Shown: piece after piece, positions 40,736-53,265 of the stretch
Numbering within the stretch: position 1 is the first letter of the stretch
Layout of the letters: each line of letters starts with the position of its first letter
NCBI GenBank assembly: GCA_964035795.1
Contig: OZ038321.1
Coordinates: 2,413,921 to 2,477,920, forward strand
DNA: 64,000 bases
Reading direction: 5' to 3'
Source of the DNA: Pterobdella sp. o SKG-2022
Taxonomy: Eukaryota; Annelida; Clitellata; Hirudinida; Piscicolidae
The notes under the pieces: model-generated
Told to the model about the DNA's origin: nothing
The model's database searches: none
Seen by the model: the letters and a program-made list of their open reading frames with translations, nothing else
Made by a program: the position numbers and the translations under genes

Positions 40736-43700
40736 TAATGAACGTTGTTATGTCAACTTTATGAGTTCAAACATTATATCCAAGCATCATGTTTCATAAT
40801 CCATTAAAATGATAATTTTGAATTCAATTTGATAATATAATAAAGGAATCCTTTAATCACTCATATTAAACTAATGTAAGCTAGTCTCAAGAAAGCTTCG
40901 TGTCTTCGTTTAAACAAATGCTTTGTGTTTTTTGACCTTACTAATAAACTAATGAACTATGAAAAAATTGAATTTGTCAAAGATTTCAGTTGAATAAAAC
41001 AAAGTATCAAAATATTGTTTTTTTTTGTGGAGTTATTTTTGAAAACAAATAAAAAAATTGGTACCAGATGTTTTATAGAATTATTAAAAGAGTTATTGGC
41101 TAAATAACTATTTTTAATTTGCTTGATAGAGATTTCTAGTGAAGTTTCTTTAAAGATGAAATTTAAAACTTCGAATTCTCAATTTTCATTGGCTCAATCT
41201 TTCAAGTGAAACTTATTGAGGATTCAAATTCCAATAGTTTTTGTTTATGTCCATCATATTTCCAAAGTTTATATTTGTTTTTAAAACAAACCCATCTAGT
41301 TTAAGCTCGTTTGAACATACTAGAAACTACAAAAAATTGTGAAACTACGATAAGGGTTGGCATTATTGATCCAACACCTCAATGTTTATGATCATCTAAA
41401 AGAGCTGAAGCTTTTAAGCTGTGTGTTTTATGGTGTCGATAAAATTATATTTTTTTCTAAAAACAACTTTTTTCGATATAACTCGAAATAATTTTGTCAA
41501 AAAACTGATAAGAACTAAATAAAACATATAAGGTATACAAAAAATTCAAAATGAAAAACTACCTGAGTCGTAACTGAAAACTGCTATTAAAAACCAGAGG
41601 TATTCATGAAAAATACATAAAGCCTTTATTTGAATAACTTTTTATTCTCAATTCTTCATGAGGAATTTTTGATACGTCTATTTTTTATAACAGACTACAA
41701 TTTTTGATAAGCACAACCTTATCATATCATTAGTAGTAAAATCAGACTCGTCAAAACCCAAAACAGCCTGGGTTTTCGAAATATATATATAAATAAGTAT
41801 AAATAAGAGTTTCATAAGCATATTGACGGCAGTGTGGCTACCCAATGGGGAAGTTTATTGGCAGAATGTTTGCAGGCTCGTTGTGTTGAGTGGTCCAACT
41901 AGTGGAGCAGTAACTAAAATTCTATGGTCATTTTCATGGAAATTTTTTAAGCTTTGGCTTATATTCGCTCATTCAAAATTTATACTCCATTATTATATTT
42001 TCATAGTCTTCTTATCGTAAAAATGAAGTTTTCTGTTATTGCTTTTGGGACTTTAGTTTTTTGCAACAACGTGTTCCTTGAATTTTTTAGAAATGACGTC
42101 ATTGATCACTATAAACAAATTAGAAACCCCTTGTGAAAATGTTTATGGGTTATGGAATTATCCAGTTTTTGACCCTTTATTGTAATTTTAAACATGAAAA
42201 AAAACCATAATTGAAAAACTAAAAAATTTTTAAAAGAAAAAAACAGAAAAAACTTTGGAAAAACAAAAAAAAAAGCAGATTTTTATGATTTTTTATCATA
42301 AAATGGAAGAAAAAAATCAAAAACTCAAGTAAATATTTTAAAAAGTTACATTACCATCTAGCGAGGGTCCTACATCAACGGCTCATGCTATTTTGTGATT
42401 ATGTCGGATTATCGTGGCAGAATTTAGAGTACATTCACTCATTTGCATGACAAAGTATAATGGGCTATTTTTATGAAAAATTTTATGTCATAATTAATGG
42501 TCATTTTTATTCAATTAATTTTATTTTAGTCTTTTTGTTTCTATGGTAATATTTGAATCGACGAATGGCGTGATTACTCAAAGTTGCTATTTATAAGCTC
42601 TAAGGTATGTTATGTAGAGTGATGACGTAAGTTCAACTTACTAGAAGCTTCGAGCTGTTTAGTCTTAATAAAATTCAGTTTTCAACGCTTGTGTGTTTCT
42701 TGCTATTCTTCTTTGTTTATTTTATGCGCATATTTGCAGAAATTTTTACTTCAGTACTATTCTATCTTTATTTATACTAACGTTTTCTGGTGAGGCTAGA
42801 CATATCGAAACTTCTAGTTTTTGCTTTTCAATAAATTTATTAAAAATTTTTCAATTTGATGTTATATTGAAAAATTTGTCATATGTACATGTCATTCTAA
42901 ACGGCATGACATTTTTCCATCCAACTATGTTCTTCCCTTCACAAGCTTTGAATCACAATAATTTTGAGTTTCATCTTTCTATCAAACTATAACTTTAAAA
43001 CAATTCACTTCCGTTTTTTTTTTTGAAATGTACACTTTGAAATATTTTTATGACGATTTTTGAAGCTTAAAAAAGGCAAAAAACGGCGAATTGAATTTTT
43101 TTGTTTGAAAGATTGGTGTTCCATGACAAACATGAACTTCAAGAAAATTAACGTCCTTTGAAGAAATTCTGCACCAAAACAGACAGATTATCGGGTATAA
43201 AAACTAATAATTTTGAGCCACGTTTTTTTGTTCTTATATTTAATATTATTATTCATTATTATTGTTGTTATTTATTATTGTTTTTACTATTATATATATT
43301 TATTTCGTCATACTGCTGTTATTTGCCACTCATTTTTTTGGTTAGTAATATATTCTACATTATTCGACTTCACCATTTGCTATTATTCATTCTAATATTG
43401 TTTTTTTTTTGATTTTTTTATTATTATTATTTTTTCCTTTATTATTCAAAGCAAGATTTATAAGACTTCTTCATAAAGTATGAGTCCAAAATTCATTTTT
43501 CGCATTTTTATCATCATTTTGAAAAATAGTTTCTTTTTCAAATTTTTATCCCATTATTTATATTTTTTACTAGATTTTTCCACTTCTGCTAATTTAAAGT
43601 CTCTTGGAAACATATGCAAAATGCGTTCAGTAAGAATATATTAATTAAATCATATAAGCAACTGGAAACTAACGGAAAAAGAGCTACTAGTTATGCGATC

Positions 43701-43737
43701 AAAACTCTTGTGGTTAAATTCTAGATAATGACAAATG

Positions 43738-44000
43738 GTGTGAGTAGCTTAATGGTTAAAGCGTTGGACATAATACCCGAAGGTAGCAAGTTCAAGTCTG
43801 GTCAGAGTTGACAGCGCAATTTTGCAGCCAATTTTGTTTGCAAAAAACCACCATAGAGAAAAACATTCAAAACCCAGTTGTTCATTAAAATTATGCTATG
43901 TTGCAAGCCTCATTTGAGCTACACACCTAAATGGTCTCAACAAAGTTATCCCAGAAGACAACATATCTGCCAACTTTCAATGTAGCAGTCAGTGCTTCTG
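43738..44000 (+). mobile_element. Different tRNA-like SINE
   Basis: GTGTGAGTAGCTTAATGGTT with AAGC closes a D arm, and AGCAAGTTCAAGTCTGG resembles a B box. The sequence after it (GTTGACAGCGCAATTTTGCA) is unlike the other SINEs. The 3' limit is not clear. Confidence 0.5.
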
Positions 44001-45096
44001 AGATTTACCCTTTCTGGTGCCAACAAAAGATTAAAAAATAACAAGCACATTTGCAATAATCTTTTAGTGGTTTTAAAATGACGGTGCAAGCAAATAAAAC
44101 TGCAAACTAGTTTCATGTGAACATACAAAAGGCGATAATATTAAGAGTATAGCAAATGCCTCAAAGTGAGAGAAAGTCAAAAATATGTTTTAAGTTTTGA
44201 CATTATAATTTGTGTATCTTGAACTTATTTTAAAAATCACGCTCTAATGAGATTTTTTATAAAATTAAGTTTGAGCACTAACTCTGGAGAAGTCATATAT
44301 ATCATAAAAATAGCAGCTATAGAAGGTTTAATGAGGGGAATGAATTTTTAAATATTATATTTTCTTTGAATAAATAAATTTATCAAAATAGATTTTGGTG
44401 TTGAATTTAAATATATGCTATTTTATATATTATTTTTCTAATTTTGAGTTCTGATGCTATTCAATAATATAACCTTCCTGACACGAGTTGCAATTCAGTA
44501 AAAATGTCGCTTTATAAATGAAATTAAAAAAATGCAAACGAAAATTCTTTAATTTTTTTATATACCTCGTTTTGAAAATTTTCTAACATCGTTTAATTTC
44601 TTTCAGCTTCCTTTTTGTTTGCTCTTCCATTCATCAACTAGTTATTTTTGGTTTTTCTGTCTCATGAAATTCCATACCAAGTATGAGCTTTTTCATTTCC
44701 ACATTAAATTCAATTACTTATTCTTTGCAGTGTGTTTGATACCCGAGTTTTACATTTCGGTTTCAATTTTATTCCTTTTGAGAAAATTAAGAACAATTTT
44801 CATATGACTTTTTAGAACCTTGTTTTTCGTCATAGTTTTTTCGTTGTGTTCGTTCAGAATTTCATTTAATTTTAGTTTTGAGCACAAAAAATAATAGCAT
44901 TTTTGTGAAAAATAATTGCCAACTGATAAGTTGAAACAACTTAGAAAAATTGTCCAAATGAAGATCAAGCTTCATCTTTTAAAACATGAAAACTAGAAAA
45001 ATAATTGGGAAATTTTGAAACTAGAAAATATTTAACACGGCAATCCTCAAAAACGACAGCTAAATGAATTCAACTTGAAACATTTGAAGCTAACTT

Positions 45097-45239
45097 GACT
45101 CCCTCTTTTGACTCCCTCTTTTGACTCCCTCTTTTGACTACCTCTTTTGACTACCTCTTTTGACTCCCTCTTTTGACTACCTCTTTTGACTCCCTCTTTT
45201 GACTCCTTCTTTTGACTCCATCTTTTGACTCCCTCTTTT
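45097..45239 (+). repeat. 13-bp tandem repeat, 11 copies
   Basis: Unit GACTCCCTCTTTT with a few substitutions, exactly 143 nt. It ends about 100 nt before the GPCR start codon. No spacers, so not a CRISPR array. Confidence 0.95.
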
Positions 45240-45339
45240 GAAAATCATACCTTGTTATATATTGAAATATACAACATATTATCTGTTGAAACTTTCAAGA
45301 TATTATCTTTTGTAAATCAAAACTAATTGCTACAGAACG

Positions 45340-46500
45340 ATGAACGTCAACACAGTGGTTTCACTATGGAATGTTTCAGAAGAGTTCATCAAATACAACG
45401 CCCAGCCGCACCTTGTTCTCTGTGAAACATATGATTTGATTATTGAATGTATCATTTTCACTATATTTGTCATTTTTGGTTTTTTCGGTAACAGCCTTTC
45501 CATATTTTGTCTGGGTAAAGATAAATCCAACACAGCAACTCCTGTCTTACTCATTAGTCTCGAGATAACAGAAACATTATTCTTGTTGACAGCTTTTCTC
45601 CTACGTTCAGTTCCCACGGCGTATTCATACACCAACCCAACGGCTGAGCACCACGAGTGGAGTTTCACTTATTATCAGGTTCTTTACCCTCTGGCGAGGT
45701 CGTTCCAAACGTGTTCCATCTACTCCATCATCTTGGTTACCATAAACAGGTACATTGCTGTTTGTTTTCCTTACAGACCAAAGTCTCTTTGTTCCAAGAC
45801 TCAGGCTAAAAACCAAATTCTACTCGTTTGGATTCTTTCAATACTGTACAATGCTCCTTTGTTTTACGAATTTCAACTTGCTGAAGATAACGTTACCATA
45901 GAATCTCGATTCTCTGACGGTTTTAATATATTTTACAACAATGTCAGCTATTTTCTAATCATGTTCTTGATTCCACTCATTTCTCTTATACTTCTCAACT
46001 ACAATTTAATTGTGGCTTTGAAAAAAATGAAAAGAAGACGAGTTTTAATGAAACATCGCACGAACAAAGAAAGATTAAACAACCAGAATAACACAAATCG
46101 TTCAGAAGAAGAAGTCACCTACGTTTTAATCATCATCGTCTTCATCTTCATTTTCACTCAAACTCCAGCACTCATGACACAAGTATTGAAATTGATATAC
46201 GAATCTTATTTTTGGTACCGAAGCTGTCCATCATTTTTCTTCTTCTTCGAACGTATCAGTGACATGCTGATTGTAATTTCCTCCTCAATCAATTTCATCA
46301 TCTATATTTTCTGCAGTTCAAGGTTTTTCAATATACTTCTTTCTGTGTTACGAAAAATTCGACAATTTTTTCATAGAAACAAACGAGAATCAACTTCAAA
46401 TGAAGAGCGAAACACTCATTTAACACAGCCATGCGCTGGAGCTGAAGACACTGCCAATGAACAAACCTTTCCGATGACTCAAGTTCAGAAGAAATTCTAA
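45340..46500 (+). CDS. Class A peptide GPCR, FMRFamide-receptor-like, intronless
   Basis: A 386-aa seven-transmembrane receptor, probably for a neuropeptide at the plasma membrane. Segments lie near 33-58, 66-88, 114-138, 158-175, 202-226, 259-284 and 303-325. Visible marks: GNSLS in TM1; YPLARSFQTCSIYSIILVT then NRY (136-138) in place of DRY; W163 in TM4; Pro212 in TM5; Pro276 in TM6 (TQTP for CWxP); SSINFIIY in TM7 for NPxxY. N-glycosylation sites are N11 and N184/N201. The YPL-AQT-like TM3 and NFxxY suit FMRFamide-type receptors. Glu78 stands where Asp2.50 is usual, and the usual TM3 and loop-2 cysteines are absent. A CTACAG just before the ATG may be a 5' UTR splice acceptor. The ligand is unknown. 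Confidence 0.9.
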   Translation: MNVNTVVSLWNVSEEFIKYNAQPHLVLCETYDLIIECIIFTIFVIFGFFGNSLSIFCLGKDKSNTATPVLLISLEITETLFLLTAFLLRSVPTAYSYTNPTAEHHEWSFTYYQVLYPLARSFQTCSIYSIILVTINRYIAVCFPYRPKSLCSKTQAKNQILLVWILSILYNAPLFYEFQLAEDNVTIESRFSDGFNIFYNNVSYFLIMFLIPLISLILLNYNLIVALKKMKRRRVLMKHRTNKERLNNQNNTNRSEEEVTYVLIIIVFIFIFTQTPALMTQVLKLIYESYFWYRSCPSFFFFFERISDMLIVISSSINFIIYIFCSSRFFNILLSVLRKIRQFFHRNKRESTSNEERNTHLTQPCAGAEDTANEQTFPMTQVQKKF

Positions 46501-48297
46501 GATTTGAGTGACAAGTTTGTTTGGTAAGAGTGTTGCAAGCAACTATATCAACCTTTTCGAATATTCTAGCTTTAACTTTTACATGATTATCAAACCAAAA
46601 CATACATAAGATGTCTCTAAAAAATCAAGATTATTCTATAATTTGTTGATCCACATAGAGTAGTGCCCTGTGAAACCAATCAATTGCGTAACCAAAACTC
46701 TAGACAGGGGCGATCAAATGGTCGACTTACTTATTCACATTGTACTGATGTATCCGTTGAAAGAATCAAATTTATATAAATATCATTGAAACTCCACAAA
46801 AAACTTTATATTGTTAAGACAAATACCTCTGTAGTGATGTTTTATTACATTTTTATCAGCAAAATCGGACTCTCAATTAATAGTGCTAATTACACCACTT
46901 GGAAGTACAAGTAGGATTGAGGAATAGACATTGGTATTGAATGTTGTTACAATTTTGTGGCCATTATACTGAATATCTAGTCAGTGAAAGTATAAAGCAA
47001 ACAAACTTATGTTATGTTACTCTCAGAATGCTTTGTTTTAACCCATTAAAGTAACCAGCCATTGTTAAATTCAATAAAAACCCAAAAGAATATAACTCGA
47101 TTTCATCAATTTAATTGCAAAGCTTAATGGTTCATTTGAATTTGGTACGTTTAAAAAAAACAGCGTCAGACATTGTATCTATAAAAAAGTTTTATAAGCT
47201 AACGAGAGATGAAAATGCTTGAAACCATGAAAATATGCGTGTTAGCCAATATTACTTTATATAGCCGTCTATTTCGGAGTAGGTGAATAATTAAACGCAG
47301 AGAATTTCAATAGAAAAAGAGAAAAGTTGATTTTTGAATTGCTTTATGCCACTAGCAACTACAAACACATTGTGATTGAAAAGCTGTCTGAAGCTAAAGA
47401 GAAGTTCTGAATATCTTGGATGACTCCTTGTAACTCTGATGATATAACCCCTAAAGAGAGTCAGTCAAATAAACGAATGAGATCCACAAGTAAATCTATG
47501 ATAAGATTGGAGTGGCACTAACCTTAAGAGTTTCGAGGCTACTGTTTTTATGGAGTTATTTTTAAAATAGTAAAAATGGAGCTTTCAAGTTTTTATAGCG
47601 TGCTGCTTGAAAACTTTTCTTTTCAAATACCGAAAACTCAGACAGTTTTAAGTTTAAAACGTTTGAATTTTGAGAAGTTACTTAATATTTTTTGAATTCC
47701 CATTCATGAAAGCTATTAAAATATTCGATGCTTTCTAAATATATATTCAAGAAAAAATGTTTGCCAAACTAAAACTTTCATCATTATTTCAGCTTTCATT
47801 GGAAGTTCATGACAAAAGTTTAGAAAATTTGATTGCATTGTTAAATCTTTTCAAGAAAAGAAAGGAAGCGTTTGGCATGATAAACCTGAAATATGAGTCC
47901 GAATTTTTTATTTCAAAACAAAAAGCTATTTTTGGTGTATAATTAAAAAAAAAATAATAATAAAAATAAACTAAGAAAAAAATAATAAAAATTATTGTGT
48001 TTTGTCAAGTCTATATTAGTGGTGAAAACATATTTAAGATTTTGAATTTAAAAAATTTTTAGTGGAATATTGAACTTGGGGTCATGCCTTCCACGCACTT
48101 GATAATGTAAATTTCTTAACGATTCAGAATAAAATTAGATACAATGTTTCCGTTTTTTAAATTTCAGAACTAATGCAATGGTTTTTTGAATAATTAGCCT
48201 CCAAAATAGGAAACATAAAAAGAAGAATGAAATTCCAATTTTTACTGAGACGAAGTTTGGCGTATAATTTCTATTTCGTCTTAAGGTTTAAATATTC
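46501..48297. other. GPCR downstream intergenic region
   Basis: AT-rich, with a SINE type 2 tail. AATAAA near 47077 could be the GPCR poly(A) signal. No gene recognised. Confidence 0.5.
46658..46728 (+). mobile_element. SINE type 2 tail fragment
   Basis: GAGTAGTGCCCTGTGAAACC ... GATCAAATGGTCGAC. The cleanest copy of the type 2 tail, lacking the tRNA head. Confidence 0.72.
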
Positions 48298-48705
48298 GTG
48301 TATAAATATTTTATAGTCAATTCATTTTTTCCTTTCATAAAGCTTGCAACAACATTTTTAAACGCAGACTCAACTATCTTTTATAAAGGTTCCCAGAGCT
48401 TTCGTAGCAGTTTTTTTCCAATTCATTATATAAATACCCATAGTGATATTCATATTTGGTGTTTCTTATGTTTTCATTCAATTTTTATTCGGTATATATT
48501 GTTCAAAGATTGTTCAAAGTTCGTTAAAATCACGAAAAAGTGCCGCTACACAACGGTGAATTTGATGAAAAAACAAACATTTCAACAAAAAAAACAAATG
48601 TTGCGGTTGAAAAATGAAATAAAATGTGTTGAAAAATTGAAATATACGGAAAGCTTTGTGCTTTGTTCAGTTATTGAAAGTATTTTATCCGAATCGAATA
48701 ATTAG
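48298..48705 (+). CDS. Hypothetical open frame, 135 codons
   Basis: Long for this AT content. The first half is hydrophobic and aromatic; the second half is Lys-rich (KKQTFQQKKQMLRLKNEIKC). No known domain, no clear start context. It lies just before the decayed coding stretch at 48.9-50.85 kb and may belong to the same old element, or be chance. Confidence 0.2.
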   Translation: MYKYFIVNSFFPFIKLATTFLNADSTIFYKGSQSFRSSFFPIHYINTHSDIHIWCFLCFHSIFIRYILFKDCSKFVKITKKCRYTTVNLMKKQTFQQKKQMLRLKNEIKCVEKLKYTESFVLCSVIESILSESNN

Positions 48706-48912
48706 TTGAGGTCTATTAATGCTTATGAATATTCGGTGGTGTTAATCTTTCTCGAGAAATGCATTTCATCTAGGCTTCATTTATAAACAGCCGTTTGACA
48801 CAATAAACTTTAAATAGGCAAAGTTTACGCCTCACAAATAAATTAATAACAATATTGAAAATAATAGAAATAATAACAATAATAATACTAAAAATGGGCT
48901 ACTAAATGAAAG

Positions 48913-50847
48913 GTAAAATATGAAAGAAATCGAGTAGCCACGGAAGAGAGCCTTCATGACGGAGGTTTGAAACCAGAAAACTCTGATATATTGAGTAAAA
49001 ATGTTGACAAGAATACAATAAGCTATGATACGATGAGGGACAATGGAATCTTCAATATTGATGAGGGTGAGGATACTAAGAATATGGAGATATATGAGAA
49101 AAGCAGTTTAAACAACGGGAAAAACTGCATATAGTAAAAAGAAAAAAACTAGAAATTTATATAAAACTGCTTCGAATCAAAATAATACACAATAAAACCC
49201 CAGATAAAGCAATAAACGCTCACAACAAGACTTCACGCACCGTCCTTTCCGCGGTGGAAAAAGGAACGCGTTTCTCAGTGAGTGACCAGACTGAAATCGA
49301 AAATCTTTCACTAGGTCTAGTTTTTTGAAAAGCACAGCTTATATAGACGTAAAAACGGGCTCATTCTTAATCCTGGCCTTTTGTGTTGAGCACTAAACCT
49401 AAAAAAATAATCAAAAAATGTACAAGAAAAAAATATAATTAAATTTTTTATTGTATCCCTTAGAAAAACCTGGCAATGAAATGACCTACTCGAATTACGA
49501 AGAGTGACAAGATAGACAAAATGAGCACAAAAAAATTTGAAATTCGAAGATGATGTACTATACGGAGTAAAAAAGTAACAGATATAGAATTAACACAAAT
49601 AAAAGAGAGTACGAGAGATAACTGATGAAAAATTGAGAATGGATGGTATAGAAAAATTAATACGTAATGCAAATAGTGATGGGTTAGTGATTGGTAAAAA
49701 ATATAAAGTAGATGTAATGTAAAAATAATGAAAATATATGTGATGAAAAAAAAGAAAATATAAGCAAAACCAATTTAGATAGGAATATAAGTAGAATTAG
49801 ACAAAATGCTTTAAATGAAAATGATTCCGTTAGTAATACGTAGTAAGATGGCGATACACGCGGAAGTGTGGAAAATGAATTAGTGATGTTAATATGGGCG
49901 ATAATTATATGGTAATCATAGAAAATTAAGTGGTCCTAAATTTGCAGAGGATGATGATTTTCTTGCAAACCTAGATATTATAGAAATAATTATAATAGAA
50001 ATTCTTGAAAAATTTCCAAAAAACTATAAAAAAATTGATAGTGAAATTTTTCTTTGATAGAAAAAATTTAAAAAATAGCTATTGTAAAAATACCTTCATT
50101 GCTGATAGAGCACTTTGATGAAAAAAAGCCAACATCATAAATTCAAAAAGGTGTTTACCAGCGGAAGCGAAGCATTAAAACAAATTGGTCAAAATGTAAG
50201 CCCTGACTTTGATTAATTAATCAAGCTCATCTACACAAATACTGCAGCAAAAATGGGGTGTAAAAACATATGAAGAACAACACAAAATTCCTAACAAAAC
50301 CCAGCAACAATAAAAAGGCGGAAATATTAAAAACTCAAAATAAGAAGTTACAGTTTTCGAAGAACAACAAAATGAAAAAAGATTCAAAAAAAGTCATTAA
50401 AAAATATGATTCGAAAGACAACAATCATATTGCCGCAGTGAAAGAAGAGCTTAAACAAAAGTTCTAATGTAAAGCCTAAAGACTGTGTCGTTTCAAAAAC
50501 TTAGAGGCAAAATATGAACGTGTGGACAGAATAAAAAAATAAACACGTTCATAACATAATTTATAACTCTCTCATAGTTTCATGAAAAATGAGAAAAAAC
50601 TCTAATATTTGGACCCATCAGAGTCTCTGCATAAGATAAAAATACTCATGCATGACCTGCATAACAAAGCTTCGGTAGCAGGCATCGACAAATAACGTGA
50701 GAAATGATACATCGAAGAAGACTAAAAATCAAACTAAATCTTTTTGAGTTTCCGTACATGATACTTGGAGATAATTACCTTAATTATGTATTATATATGC
50801 TATCATTATGTGCACAAATTGGAAACTCGTGCTTTTTTATCGCTTGA
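48913..50847 (+). pseudogene. Decayed protein-coding stretch, family unknown
   Basis: A series of open segments on the same strand, in shifting frames: 48913-49134, 49131-49328, 49624-49722, 49914-50057, 50270-50467, 50606-50695 and 50701-50847. Several read like protein, for example DGIEKLIRNANSDGLVIGKK, GPKFAEDDDFLANLDIIE and PSESLHKIKILMHDLHNKAS. Composition is purine-rich on this strand, unlike the surroundings. The pieces are Asn/Asp/Lys-rich at first, a Lys-rich basic part follows at 50270-50467, and the last is hydrophobic. It looks like an old mobile element or gene broken by frameshifts. I do not recognise the family. Confidence 0.45.
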
Positions 50848-51651
50848 TAAACTTTTTTTACGCTGTTATGAAGTTATAATAGCTAATCTGTTTTCTAATT
50901 AACACCATTTCAACAGAAGTTTTTCCAAAAGTATTTATACGTTTTTCATGAAAGCTGTCAGATTTTTTAAATATAAGACAAATTGATGTCCAAAATAATC
51001 GATTTCTTCGAGTTAACATACAGAACTTGTTCATGGTTATCATCACTACCGACACCTCAAATTTTGTTTGATGACCTATTCCACTTTTTAGTTTTCCAGC
51101 TTATAGATGATTTTTAAACAGAAATAGAGCTGTTGTTTTTCAAGTTTTCACGAATAAATTGCAAAGATCAATTAATAATGAAAAAACAAAGACAATGTTT
51201 TTGAAAATCAAATTAAAAAAGAAAATATTTGCGTGTAACGATTTTTTTCTTTTTTCAAACAATTGGTCAAAAATTATTTGAATTTATCATATCTTCATTC
51301 GATTTCAATGTCAATCTGTACAGAACAAAGATACGTTTTCCATCACCTTACTCCTGATCTCAAGTCTACCATTTGTACATTGATATTTGATCTGCACTGA
51401 AAACAGATTATGTTTATTACTTATAGCTATATTGGCGGTTATAGTTATTCAGTTATTATTTACCTATTTATTCAACTATTATTATTTGCATTTATTCATT
51501 AAAAAACTCTAAAAAATTTCGAAGTGATTGTTTTGGAATGAAAAGTCAACTGCCCAATTATTTTTTCCAAAACATTTTTATGAAATAAGGCAATTACTCA
51601 ATACTTTGGTTCATTGAAATTAAAACATTTGACAAATTCAACTTTTTCATA

Positions 51652-51695
51652 GTATCTTATTAGTATCTTATTAGTATCTTATTAGTATCTTAATG
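51652..51695. repeat. 11-bp tandem repeat, 4 copies
   Basis: Four direct copies of TAGTATCTTAT, the last slightly cut. Confidence 0.9.
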
Positions 51696-53147
51696 ATAGT
51701 TTATTCAATATTCAAAAAAAGCCGCAAAAACCCGGCTTCTTAGTTGGTATCTTTACTTCAACCCCAACCGTTTACATGTTTTTTAACTGAAACGTGGAAA
51801 ACCTGCATTCTTGGCTCAAGTGATTCGGTTCTGATAGATGCGGAATAAAAGATTGACTGAATAAGATGGCAGAAGCTTTCATACTGAATAGCTGGCTGAT
51901 TGTTGAGCCGTTGAATTTTCTTAATTGAAGTTTTATTTTTTTCTGTTTTTCTACTGTGGAAAGCATTTGTTAGTGTTTTGAAATAAAGAAGTTGAAATAA
52001 ATTTATTTTACTTTTAAACGATTTTCTGAGTTTCCAAAAGTGAATTAAACACGAGAATAAATCTATTAAATTTTTGAATTCTTTTGAATACAAGGATTTA
52101 AAGCTTAAAAAACAAAAATCTTACGGAAGTTTTTTTATAAAATTTTTAAAAATTTTTGCTTTAAATTACAAAAAAACAAAGTGAACTTCTCAAGAAAAAA
52201 ACTTGAAAAGCCAACATCAAAAGAGCACAATGCAGAATAACTCAAAAAAAATTTCAAACACTTTGAGGCTTGTTCAGATACATAAAACACAGTTAAAAAT
52301 AGTTTTGCAAGATTCTTCTCAAAAATTTAGCACTGAAATAATTAGCATTTACAAAGAGTTATCTTTTAATCAAAAGATCGTTTGTTTCAAGCTATTATCT
52401 CACAATTATTTTTGGACCGCAGAATCATACCAAACACTGTGGTGAGAAAAACACACTGGGTTAGAGAGGTTTTGTTTCAAACTAAAACTCAATCTCAATT
52501 GAGATTAAAAAATTAGGCACTTTTTGTTTTTTTTCATATTTTTTTTAATTTTTTTTATTCTGTTGAATTTTTCAAAAGGAATAATTTCCAAAGTTTTGCT
52601 TCCTAAATGCTTTTGCTTTAATTTCATAAACTTTTATTTTATATACTTTTTTTTTTAACTTTTTTTCAACTAATCCATATTTTATACAATTTCTTTCTCT
52701 AATTTTCTCCAACAAATTTTCCGAATTTCAATCAATTATTTTGACACTTTATGCGGAAATAAATGCAAAATAAAAGCTTCATTGAAACAATCAAAACGTC
52801 CAGAAATTTGAATTTATTTTGAATCGAAAATAAAAGAAATTGATTAGAAATCATGACAATCATCAATATCTGGATACTACTAATAAAAGATAATAACGAC
52901 AAAAAGTATATAATAATACGAATAAAAATAATTTAACAAATTGATAAGAAAATCTTGTTAATAATAATATAAATAATAATAATATCAAAAAATTTTCGAA
53001 ACAGATATTGAAAAAGAATTCTTGTGTATTTGTTGCGAGAGTAAGCTTTCAAGTCTGCTTAATAATGCAGCTCAAGGAATGCTAGAGGAGCTTAGAAGAG
53101 ACTTGAAACATGTTTTCAAAAAATTTTTTAAATTTTGAATGCCATCA

Positions 53148-53265
53148 TTCTCATCACCAACATCATCATCATCATCATCATCATCCTCATCATCATCATC
53201 ATCATTATCCTCATCGTCATCATCATTCTCATCCTCATCACCACCATCATCATCCTCATCATTCT
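53148..53265 (+). repeat. CAT/CCT trinucleotide repeat
   Basis: Imperfect CAT repeats with CCT and TAT interruptions. One frame would encode a His-rich peptide, but no start, splice or domain supports a gene. Confidence 0.92.

Larger units (their letters stand above)
37051..45096. other. Gene-poor AT-rich region
   Basis: Only the SINEs listed and simple repeats are recognisable. Open frames at 37280-37528, 41823-42020 and 42693-42992 show no known domain or splice support. The last has a hydrophobic start but nothing more. Confidence 0.55.

Noticed and set aside
42693..42992. 99-codon frame with a signal-peptide-like start
   Set aside because: Hydrophobic frames arise easily in T-rich DNA; there is no cysteine pattern, splice support or known family.
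45097..45239. CRISPR-like direct repeats
   Set aside because: Contiguous 13-bp units with no spacers, in an animal genome.
45330..45816. Antisense open frames over the GPCR
   Set aside because: Shadow frames opposite a well-supported seven-transmembrane receptor.
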